A DNA stretch of 62,516 nucleotides, taken from Pseudoalteromonas fuliginea. GTDB lineage: Bacteria; Pseudomonadota; Gammaproteobacteria; Enterobacterales; Alteromonadaceae. Shown piece by piece: positions 55,618 to 62,516 of the stretch. The translations under genes were made by a program, and so were the position numbers. The DNA lies in the NCBI RefSeq assembly GCF_000690055.1, contig NZ_JJNZ01000074.1, positions 1-62,516 on the forward strand, read 5' to 3'. The first letter of the stretch is position 1. Each line of letters starts with the position of its first letter. Below the pieces are notes generated by a model, which was given only the letters and a program-made list of their open reading frames with translations, searched no databases and was not told the DNA's origin.

Positions 55618-57957
55618 ATGACATATAAAAAGAACATACTCCTCACATCGCTCTTGCTTGCGTTAAGTGCCTGTAATCAAGAAGACGTTAAAGTTGATCG
55701 CCCCACAACAGATGCCGTACAGATTAAATCTACTAATACATTAATGTATTTATTTGCAGATGACACTCACCATACAGCGACGTCTGTTGATTACCAAAGT
55801 AATTCCGCTATAGTAAAAAATGAAAACTCGGTTTTAAATGTACAGTTTCAATCTAAGAAAAACTCGTACGCTAGTATTGTTTTTTCACCGGAAAAACCTT
55901 GGGATTGGAGTGAATTTAATGATTTCAATCTTGCCTTTGAATTGGCAAACCCGGGAACACACTCTGTACAAATTTATTTAGATATCTCCGATATTGACGG
56001 TGCTAACTATACGCGTAGCGTTAATGTGCCGGTAGGTGGATACAACACGTATTACGCAAAACTTGACGGCCACGACCTTGCAACGCCCGATGGCAAAGAA
56101 AATGTAGAACTTAACTTTACTTCTGGTCTTCGCTCTAACCCAGATACGTGGGAGTCTGATGAGGTACAGTTTATTTCTATGTGGGGTAAAAAAAATCTCA
56201 ACTTAAAAGGCATCGCTAAAATAGCAATTAGCGTGCAAAGTACATTACATGACAAAGAGCTGGCAATAAAATCTATTTCACTTCGTAAAAACCCTCAATT
56301 TAATACCGCTTTTTTAACCAAAATTGTTGATGAATTTGGCCAAAATGCAAAACAAGAATTTGCAGGGAAAGTACATTCAGAAGCCGAGCTATTGAGCGAC
56401 AAAAAACAAGAAGCAACACAGTTACTTTCTAAACGCCCTACTAATCGCTCACGCTTTGGTGGCTGGGCAAAAGGTCCAAAATTAGAAGCGACTGGTTATT
56501 TTAGAACGGCTAAATACAATGATAAATGGTCATTAGTCGACCCTGATGGCTATTTATATCTTGCAACTGGCATTGATATTATTCGTCTTGCAAACTCAAC
56601 AACACTGACGGGTTACGATTTTGATCAAGCGTTGTTAGCTAAACCAGCTGATGCCGGTGTAACACCTGAGGATTCAAAAGGTTTAAACCAAGTAAATAAA
56701 GAAGCGCTTAAAAGCCGCTTTGTAGCGTCACAAGTGCGTAAAAATTTATTTGAATGGCTACCTGATTATAGCGATCCACTCGGTAAACATTTTGGCTATC
56801 GTAAAAGTGCGCATTCGGGTCCGTTAGAACACGGTGAAACATATAGCTTCTACGCTGCTAATTTAGAACGCAAATATGGTCAAAATAATGCAGATTACAT
56901 GCAAAAATGGCGAGAAGTTACCCTCGATAGAATGATTACATGGGGCTTTAGTTCATTAGGCAACTGGACAGACCCCAGCTACTACGATAATCAAAAAGTG
57001 CCCTATTTTGCCAATGGTTGGATTATAGGTGATTTTAAAACCGTATCAAGCGGCAACGATTTTTGGGGAGCCATGCCGGATGTATTCGACCCTGAATTTA
57101 CAGTGCGTGCTAACGAAACCGTTAGTGTTGTTGCAAAAGAAGTTAAAAATTCGCCTTGGGCAGTAGGTGTATTCATTGATAACGAAAAAAGCTTTGGCCG
57201 CCCTGATTCTGTTAAAAGCCATTATGGTATTGTAATAAACACATTAGGCCGTGATGCTAAAACAGTGCCTACTAAAGCTGAATTTTCTCGCTTAATGAAA
57301 GAAAAATATACTGATGTCGCTAAACTTAATAAGGTATGGCACTTAAACTTAGCCTCATGGGTTGAGTTTGACAAAGGTGTAACGGTTGATATAAAAAATG
57401 AAGAGCAGCTTGTCGATTTTTCTATATTACTCACCGCCTATGCTGATAAGTACTTTAGTGTGGTAAATGCCGCTATGGATAAATACCTACCAAATCATAT
57501 GTATTTAGGTGCGCGTTTTCCTGATTGGGGCATGCCTATAGAAGTTGTTAAAGCCTCGGCTAAATATGTTGATGTAATAAGTTTTAACGCATACAAAGAA
57601 GGTCTAAGGGATGACAAGTGGGCGTTTTTATCACAATTTGACAAACCCGCTATAATTGGTGAGTTTCATGTTGGTTCATCTGATTCAGGATTATTTCATC
57701 CTGGGTTAATACATGCTGCTAATCAACAAGACAGAGCAAATATGTATACCGATTATATGAACTCAGTGATCGACAACCCCTACTTTATAGGTGCTCATTG
57801 GTTTCAGTATATAGATTCTCCGATTACAGGCAGAGCTTACGATGGCGAAAATTATAATGTAGGCTTTATAAGTGTCACTGATAGACCCTACATTGAAATG
57901 ATTGAAGCCGCTAAAGCGATGAATGAGTCTATGTATGAGCGACGATTTAAAAAATAA
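55618..57957 (+). CDS. GH50 beta-agarase, lipoprotein
   Basis: The 779-residue protein has a lipoprotein signal (LLLALSAC). A carbohydrate-binding-like beta domain covers about residues 40-220, then the GH50 core: RSRFGGWAKGPKLEATGYF, KWSLVDPDGYLYLATGIDI, WGFSSLGNWTDPSYYDN, GAMPDVFDPEF. Predicted acid/base Glu523 is in FIDNEKSFG and nucleophile Glu682 in IIGEFHVGSS. GH50 enzymes are exo-acting and release neoagarobiose (or neoagarotetraose) from agarose. Attached to the outer membrane or in the periplasm, it supplies substrate for GH117. Its terminator overlaps the operator for the next gene. Confidence 0.93.
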   Translation: MTYKKNILLTSLLLALSACNQEDVKVDRPTTDAVQIKSTNTLMYLFADDTHHTATSVDYQSNSAIVKNENSVLNVQFQSKKNSYASIVFSPEKPWDWSEFNDFNLAFELANPGTHSVQIYLDISDIDGANYTRSVNVPVGGYNTYYAKLDGHDLATPDGKENVELNFTSGLRSNPDTWESDEVQFISMWGKKNLNLKGIAKIAISVQSTLHDKELAIKSISLRKNPQFNTAFLTKIVDEFGQNAKQEFAGKVHSEAELLSDKKQEATQLLSKRPTNRSRFGGWAKGPKLEATGYFRTAKYNDKWSLVDPDGYLYLATGIDIIRLANSTTLTGYDFDQALLAKPADAGVTPEDSKGLNQVNKEALKSRFVASQVRKNLFEWLPDYSDPLGKHFGYRKSAHSGPLEHGETYSFYAANLERKYGQNNADYMQKWREVTLDRMITWGFSSLGNWTDPSYYDNQKVPYFANGWIIGDFKTVSSGNDFWGAMPDVFDPEFTVRANETVSVVAKEVKNSPWAVGVFIDNEKSFGRPDSVKSHYGIVINTLGRDAKTVPTKAEFSRLMKEKYTDVAKLNKVWHLNLASWVEFDKGVTVDIKNEEQLVDFSILLTAYADKYFSVVNAAMDKYLPNHMYLGARFPDWGMPIEVVKASAKYVDVISFNAYKEGLRDDKWAFLSQFDKPAIIGEFHVGSSDSGLFHPGLIHAANQQDRANMYTDYMNSVIDNPYFIGAHWFQYIDSPITGRAYDGENYNVGFISVTDRPYIEMIEAAKAMNESMYERRFKK

Positions 57958-57988
57958 TTGCACATTCATCATTTAATTGTACATTTAT

Positions 57989-58032
57989 TGGTCTGTTGTA
58001 ATGTGTTAACAATAGACCATTCCTTTTTTTTT
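57989..58032 (+). terminator. Terminator of the agarase gene, overlapping operator G
   Basis: TGGTCT-G-TTGT (57989-57999) pairs with ACAA-T-AGACCA (58009-58019), with one unpaired base pair, and is followed by a run of T from 58024. The right arm carries half of the operator TGTGTTAACAAT (58002-58013), so one sequence may both stop agarase transcription and bind a regulator of the next gene. Confidence 0.75.
58002..58013. promoter_or_regulatory. Operator site G (TGTGTTAACAAT)
   Basis: Two mismatches to the palindrome, 117 bp before the GntR/FCD gene, the site that would allow autoregulation. Confidence 0.6.
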
Positions 58033-58129
58033 ATATACACTGAGACAAGTACATGATCTTAACTCGAATAACGACTGTTTTTTAACCGTAGCTAAGGTCA
58101 CATAAAGTAAATTAAATCTAGGAATAAAT

Positions 58130-58744
58130 ATGGCTGGTAACAGAGCAACAAAAATTTTGTCTGTAAAAGATCAAATCGCTGAACAATTACGTTCAGATAT
58201 AATCTCTGGTGAAATGCCACCACAAACTAAGTTAAATGAAAAAGAGCTGGCAGAGCGCTTTGGTCTCTCCAGAGGTCCAATTCGAGATGTGATTTTGCAA
58301 TTAACAAAAGAAGGTCTGTTGATTTCGCGAAACAATTGTGGCGCATCAGTCAACAGCGTACTAGAGCCTAAGCTACAGCGTTTAATGATTAAACTTCGTC
58401 GCAGCATAGAAGAGTACGCAATCACAGAGTTAAACGGTAATTTAACTGATCAAAACATTGCTGAACTTGAAAGTATTTTAGTCTCACTGCAAGATGCCCT
58501 CGACCGCGAAGATTACACCGAAGTAACTAAAATCGATATATCATTTCACCAATATTTAATTTATCAAGCGGGTGGTGAAGAGTTAGTTAATATTTGGTAC
58601 CCGTATGTCATGCGTATGCGTTTAAATTATAAACGCATCACCTCAAGCTCTGAATGTGTAAATGAGCATCGCGCTATTTTAGAAGCACTTAAAGCTCAAG
58701 ATAGCGCCGCAGCAGTGAAGGCTGTAAAACATAATATTAAGTGA
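58130..58744 (+). CDS. GntR-family (FCD/FadR subfamily) transcriptional regulator
   Basis: The 204-residue protein has an N-terminal winged helix (LRSDIISGEMPPQTKLNEKE, then ELAERFGLSRGPIRDVILQL) and an FCD ligand domain whose metal-site residues are in DISFHQYL, EHRAILEAL and a final His (VKHNIK). It is at the short end for FCD proteins (204 against about 220-240). As the only GntR gene in the island, behind an operator-like site, it is the best candidate to bind ATTGTTAACAAT. The inducer may be an anhydrogalactose-pathway intermediate (inference). Confidence 0.88.
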   Translation: MAGNRATKILSVKDQIAEQLRSDIISGEMPPQTKLNEKELAERFGLSRGPIRDVILQLTKEGLLISRNNCGASVNSVLEPKLQRLMIKLRRSIEEYAITELNGNLTDQNIAELESILVSLQDALDREDYTEVTKIDISFHQYLIYQAGGEELVNIWYPYVMRMRLNYKRITSSSECVNEHRAILEALKAQDSAAAVKAVKHNIK

Positions 58745-58769
58745 TGAAATAAACTTTATGCTTAATCAT

Positions 58770-58790
58770 AGCCGCTGCAAAGCGGCTTTT
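58770..58790 (+). terminator. Intrinsic terminator after the GntR gene
   Basis: Stem AGCCGC/GCGGCT with loop TGCAAA, then TTTT. Confidence 0.75.
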
Positions 58791-58825
58791 GCAGTTTTAA
58801 AGCCAACGGAAGCCCCTTTGAGTTA

Positions 58826-58856
58826 TTATTCACAAAGAGATTATGAGGCGCTACGC
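58826..58856. repeat. Imperfect repeat, left copy
   Basis: TTATTCACAAAGAGATTATG and the following GAGGCGCTACGC recur with a few changes at 59645-59676, in the same orientation. The 58745-59733 gap (989 bp) holds this pair, a broken small gene, and short hairpins; I see nothing else convincing. Confidence 0.45.
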
Positions 58857-59077
58857 TTAAGAGCAGGCGTTTTAAAAATAAATAGTAAAGCTGTGTCAGA
58901 CTGACGGGTCTACTTTCAATGCATCTCCGCTTATCTTATTACACGGCCTGCAATACAAATGTGAAAATGGCAAAAGACAAAGTGCGACCCCATTTTGCCC
59001 TCATATAAAGGTAGGTGTGTTAAGTTTAAGAAGATAATAAAAGGGCCACCTTTTTACTGATAGTCCAGTGTTAATAC

Positions 59078-59340
59078 CTATTCCTTATAACTTCTACTGA
59101 TGAGTTCATAACCTTGGGCTTGATACACATTAATACATTTTTGATATTTATTTTGAAGTTTTATTTCATCAAAAAAACCAAGTGAGTAGGCATCACACTT
59201 AACTTCATTTTGTCTGAGTTTTCTAACACAGCAACCAGCTTCAGTTCCGCAAATCCAAATTTATATGCTAACTCTTTAAATTGTGAATAGAGCAAGAGTG
59301 AGAAAGCAATTAAAAGTATAGCCGTAAGTGATTTATTCAT
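59078..59340 (-). pseudogene. Frameshifted small secreted Cys-rich protein gene
   Basis: From ATG 59340 (AGGA just upstream) a signal-anchor-like N-terminus (NKSLTAILLIAFSLLLYS) runs for 59 residues to an early stop. After about residue 29 the reading continues sensibly in another frame as CGTEAGCCVRKLRQ ... CDAYSLGFFDEIK ... CINVYQ, ending at TAG 59078. One base missing near position 59252 joins the two parts into about 87 residues. The function is unknown; the layout recalls the gene at 11282. It is judged a decayed gene, or a sequencing error. Confidence 0.5.
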
Positions 59341-59644
59341 TTTTTATCCTGTTAAATGAATAGAGTGATTTTAATGAGCAAAAATTGAATCACTTATCCA
59401 CTCCTTTTAAAACAAGGCCTATAGAGCGCTACTCAAACTAATAAATAGCATAATAACTAAAATTTAGTTAATTTAGCCAAATTCTTGTTATTGATGCTTC
59501 AACCATCACTGAGTTGCTATTTTGATTCCATCACTTAATAATATTCGTTTTAGACTATCGATTATTTTAGCATGCCAATACTAAGCACTAAGCTTCCTTC
59601 ATTTACTTCTCACTCCCTGCTCTTTATACAAAAAGTTTACTGAA

Positions 59645-59676
59645 TTATTCACAAAAGAGGTTAAGAGACGCTGCGC
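59645..59676. repeat. Imperfect repeat, right copy
   Basis: TTATTCACAAAAGAGGTTAA and the next GAGACGCTGCGC match 58826-58856. A hairpin GTGAGGC/GCCTCAC (59681-59702) follows, 32 bases downstream of the sulfatase stop. Confidence 0.45.
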
Positions 59677-59733
59677 GAATGTGAGGCTTTTAAACGCCTC
59701 ACACCATTTTCTCTAGCACAGAAAGTTACTTAT

Positions 59734-61605
59734 TTAGCGAGGAATAAGCTGTCTAGGAATATTTAATTTTTTATCATCCGCTCCGACTGCGAAATCACTC
59801 AAATGGTAACTATTAGCCTTACTCCAATCAACTTCAATGCGATTATCCCCTAACACAATATTACCTAATTTATTCCTAAACCAGTTAGCAAGCCCAGCAT
59901 AGTGCTTGTCGTAGGCTACATTATTCTGTTCTTTTGGGTCTTTGTCTAAATCATATAAGGCCATCTCAACGTCTTCAGCTGGTGCCGTTAGCGCCCACTT
60001 TAAATCTTTACCGAGCTGGCTTGGCTTTAAGTTAATATTACTAAATGGCCGAGTTCGCATAGAAAAACGAAATCGTTTGCTGTGTAAATACGCTCTTGGG
60101 CCTACAATAACGTTAATCTCACCCAGTACATATTCACGCTTTGGTATAGATTCATTATAAACATCAAACAAACTGACACCGTCTAAGTATGAATATTGTG
60201 GCTCACTTGCATCTACCCCACCCGCAGCCATAATTGTTGGTGCAAAGTCGACAAACTCAACTAAATCCGAATTAATTTTATTAGCAGGAAGTAGTGACTT
60301 ATCAGAAGCAACTACAATAGCCGCATTACCCACAGATTGTTGCCAAGGGCCAAATTTTGCTTCCATACCTTGTTCACCAAGGTGCCAGCTATGATCTCCA
60401 ACTGTAAAAATTATCACATATTCTTGATTATTCTTTTTACTGTATTGCTTAAAGGTCTCTACAGCTTCACCAATTAAAAAATCTCCGTAGGCACAAAATG
60501 CATAATAATCTTGAATCGCTTGCTGAATTTCTGCGTCTGTCATTCCTTTCATTTTTGAAGTTTCGTAAATACCTAATAATTGTTTAGGTAGTTTTTTTAA
60601 CTCTGACTCATTAAAGCTTGGTACTTTATATTGTTTGTTTTTAAACCTGTCACGAAATGACTTGGGCGGGAGTACTGGCGTATGAGGTAAATGAAAACCT
60701 AAATGTAAAAACTGCGGCACAGCGCTATTAGCTCCTTGCATTTTTTTACCCCATAAAGAGGAATACTCTGTATTTGCATTTTGCAAATAATGTTGGAACT
60801 CTTTAACTATGTAGGCATCTATTGTTTCACCAGCTGGTTTGGGGTTTTCTCCCCCAAGGATTAGATCCGTATTACCGCGAGTATAAGCACGTAAAATATC
60901 AAACTCTTTGTCCGTAAGCTTTTTTTGCGCAATATCTTCAGTGGTCAATTCTGCATTATTTCGTTTTAAATAGTATTTACGTTGTGTACCATCGGGATAA
61001 AGTACGTTTTCAGTAGTACCAATTACATTATAATTTTCATCATATTGCGCTTTAGTAAATAAATCGCCTAGGCCATTTTTCTGTAAATCATTTTTAAAGT
61101 GTACTTTTACATCAAATAACTGAGCATTGTGAAAGCCCTGCCCGGGACCCCATTTATAAATATAATGGTCTTCTTTACCAAAAGTAGAAGTAGTATAACC
61201 ATTGCTTCTCATCACCTCAGAAACAGTCGGTTTCACAAAATCAGGGTTTTGATGCGTTAACTCAAAAGCATAATGGCCATTTCGAAACGGGTATCGTCCT
61301 GAATGCATTGAACCTCGCGACGGGCCACAAACCGGTGAGTTGGTAAAAGCATGGGTAAATAACACGCCTTCAGCAGCTAATTTGTCGATATTCGGGGATT
61401 CAACATACCCTAACGGGCTGTTGTTTTGCCCATAGACCGCCTGATTATAGGCCGATACAGAATCTGGTCGCTGGTCGTCAGTAATAATCCATAATATATT
61501 AGGCTGTTTGGACTGCACTAACCCACTGAGCAATAAAGTACAAACCCCACATACAAATACAATTAACTTAAAAATTTTATTTCGATCATATAAATAGATA
61601 GCCAT
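59734..61605 (-). CDS. Secreted formylglycine-dependent sulfatase, long form (S1 family)
   Basis: The 623-residue protein has a signal segment (LIVFVCGVCTLLLSGLV), metal ligands in WIITDDQRPDS, and active-site CGPSRGSMHSGRYPFR with Cys93. GDHSWHLGEQGMEAKFG is in the C-terminal half, a pattern seen in long iduronate-sulfatase-like members. It is distinct from the two shorter sulfatases. Operator H is 54 bp before its start, so it belongs to the regulon. Confidence 0.9.
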   Translation of the reverse strand: MAIYLYDRNKIFKLIVFVCGVCTLLLSGLVQSKQPNILWIITDDQRPDSVSAYNQAVYGQNNSPLGYVESPNIDKLAAEGVLFTHAFTNSPVCGPSRGSMHSGRYPFRNGHYAFELTHQNPDFVKPTVSEVMRSNGYTTSTFGKEDHYIYKWGPGQGFHNAQLFDVKVHFKNDLQKNGLGDLFTKAQYDENYNVIGTTENVLYPDGTQRKYYLKRNNAELTTEDIAQKKLTDKEFDILRAYTRGNTDLILGGENPKPAGETIDAYIVKEFQHYLQNANTEYSSLWGKKMQGANSAVPQFLHLGFHLPHTPVLPPKSFRDRFKNKQYKVPSFNESELKKLPKQLLGIYETSKMKGMTDAEIQQAIQDYYAFCAYGDFLIGEAVETFKQYSKKNNQEYVIIFTVGDHSWHLGEQGMEAKFGPWQQSVGNAAIVVASDKSLLPANKINSDLVEFVDFAPTIMAAGGVDASEPQYSYLDGVSLFDVYNESIPKREYVLGEINVIVGPRAYLHSKRFRFSMRTRPFSNINLKPSQLGKDLKWALTAPAEDVEMALYDLDKDPKEQNNVAYDKHYAGLANWFRNKLGNIVLGDNRIEVDWSKANSYHLSDFAVGADDKKLNIPRQLIPR

Positions 61606-61658
61606 AGTTTTACCTTAAAAAAGTATTTTTACAATCACGTGAAATTAAGCTAACACAA

Positions 61659-61670
61659 ATTGTTAACAAT
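61659..61670. promoter_or_regulatory. Operator site H (ATTGTTAACAAT)
   Basis: Perfect palindrome 54 bp before the sulfatase start. The 61606-62432 gap (827 bp) holds this and site I; no gene is seen. Confidence 0.75.
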
Positions 61671-62079
61671 AAACAACATATTTTAGTGTAAAATTCATAC
61701 CATCTCGCAGGGCTCAAGCTCCTTGCGTTGTTTATGTATATAGCCGGTGTAACAGTCGACATTGAACTGGGTAAAACTTTTCCTCTTACTTTCTCATTAT
61801 TTAGGCAACTTCCATTTGAAGAATTTTCTGATTGCATTTCATAGTAAGAGAGTGCTTATCGTTATTCTTGAATTACTTTAATTGAAGTCTGGGTTCATTA
61901 TCTAGTTTTGTTTCTCATAGTGTTTTACCCATTAAATAACGACAGAATCTTGTTTTATTCGAGGTTGAGCGCATAAATAATAAAAAGTAACTTATAAAGC
62001 TGCATCGCCACGTTATGTAATATCTAATTACTCGTAAATATTAATGCTAATGAAGTTTAATATTTGATGTCTTTTTGTT

Positions 62080-62091
62080 ATTGTTAACGGT
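62080..62091. promoter_or_regulatory. Operator site I (ATTGTTAACGGT)
   Basis: The left half and centre are perfect and the right half has two changes; TTGACAAT follows at once. It is about 340 bp upstream of the gene that runs off the window end. Confidence 0.5.
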
Positions 62092-62432
62092 TGACAATCA
62101 TGCTTTTATCAATGGTCAATATAAATCTCCAACTCGAACTAATTAAGATTAAGGGTCGTACTATTTCAAATCACGAGGAATAGAGTATTTGATAAGGGTT
62201 GCAAGTGTGATCAGGATTTAAAGCACCAATAAATATGCAAATAAAACCACTAATATTATAAAGTTTCACTTAAAAATATCTATTTTAGTTATACAGGGCT
62301 TGATAACGGCGAGTGTCACTTTTCAGCTATTACCAAGACAAGCTCTGTTGATTGCAATGAAATACATGAATAAATCTCAAGCGAAAATTTAATACTTGCT
62401 AATATAAATAAAGACTATGGATCGAGTCCAAA

Positions 62433-62516
62433 ATGATAAATACAATAAAGAGCCTCTTTGCTATTCTTTTTTTATGCAGCTGTTTTTCAGCTAGTGCAAA
62501 CGATGAGTGCCAGTCT
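62433..62516 (+). CDS. N-terminus of a secreted protein, cut by the window end
   Basis: Twenty-eight codons from ATG 62433 to the last base stay open. They encode a typical signal peptide (Lys at residue 6, hydrophobic LFAILFLCSCFSASA, then NDECQ). The placement after operators H and I suggests another agar-island secreted protein, perhaps an agarase, but nothing in these residues identifies it. Confidence 0.55.
   Translation, partial: MINTIKSLFAILFLCSCFSASANDECQS

Noticed and set aside
59681..59702. Hairpin after the long sulfatase as an intrinsic terminator
   Set aside because: No T run follows on the sulfatase strand, so it is at best an RNA-stabilising hairpin.
61610..61837. Minus-strand open frame upstream of the long sulfatase
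   Set aside because: It covers operator H, has low-complexity composition and no ribosome site; it is promoter DNA.
1..62516. tRNA, rRNA, CRISPR arrays, prophage, complete IS elements
   Set aside because: Looked for in the intergenic regions by eye; none seen.

Overview
The window looks like a chromosome segment of a marine gammaproteobacterium of the order Alteromonadales, most likely Pseudoalteromonas. The evidence is the backbone gene order (gyrA, serC, aroA, cmk, rpsA, ihfB, lapAB, pyrF, and nrdAB-yfaE), the AT-rich intergenic DNA, and a large TonB receptor and sulfatase cargo. Genus assignment is an inference from memory of these families; no search was run.

Left part (1-5000): a two-gene ergothioneine operon (egtB-egtD, minus strand) with short terminal-inverted-repeat elements on both sides (1-214, 2516-2784, and an arm ending at 3025), then a BCCT betaine-type transporter. 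Next (5000-11700) come a DnaQ-like exonuclease paired with a cNMP/CBS/DUF294 protein, the tRNA hydroxylase trhO, a DEAD-box helicase that probably starts at TTG, a CvfB-like S1 protein and a small membrane protein.

Housekeeping backbone (11700-28000): pyrF, lapB, lapA, ihfB, rpsA, cmk, aroA, serC and gyrA on the minus strand; ubiG, a HAD phosphatase and the class Ia ribonucleotide reductase genes nrdA, nrdB, yfaE on the plus strand. The nrdA leader carries a DnaA box and two NrdR-like boxes exactly 31 bp apart.

Agar-utilisation island (28046 to the window end). GH50 exo-beta-agarase (lipoprotein) should release neoagarobiose. A sugar porter carries sugar into the cell, cytoplasmic GH117 splits neoagarobiose into D-galactose and 3,6-anhydro-L-galactose, galT-galK-galE takes the galactose, and an aldehyde dehydrogenase, a zinc dehydrogenase, a KduD-like reductase and a KDG kinase cover most of the anhydrogalactose route. 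The anhydrogalactonate cycloisomerase and KDPG aldolase are not in the window. Around them sit three formylglycine-type sulfatases, a 1155-residue TonB receptor, an FG-GAP/ASPIC lipoprotein, a Tat-type PhoD-like lipoprotein, a membrane-anchored AraC regulator, a SASA-type esterase and a frameshifted GH13 lipoprotein.

The most striking feature is a shared 12-bp palindrome, ATTGTTAACAAT. It occurs at nine or more intergenic positions, in front of nearly every transcription unit of the island, including the GntR/FCD regulator gene at 58130. I propose that this regulator is the local agar-regulon repressor and autoregulates. The GH13/esterase submodule lacks the palindrome and shares a different motif with the AraC gene promoter, so it may be a second regulon.
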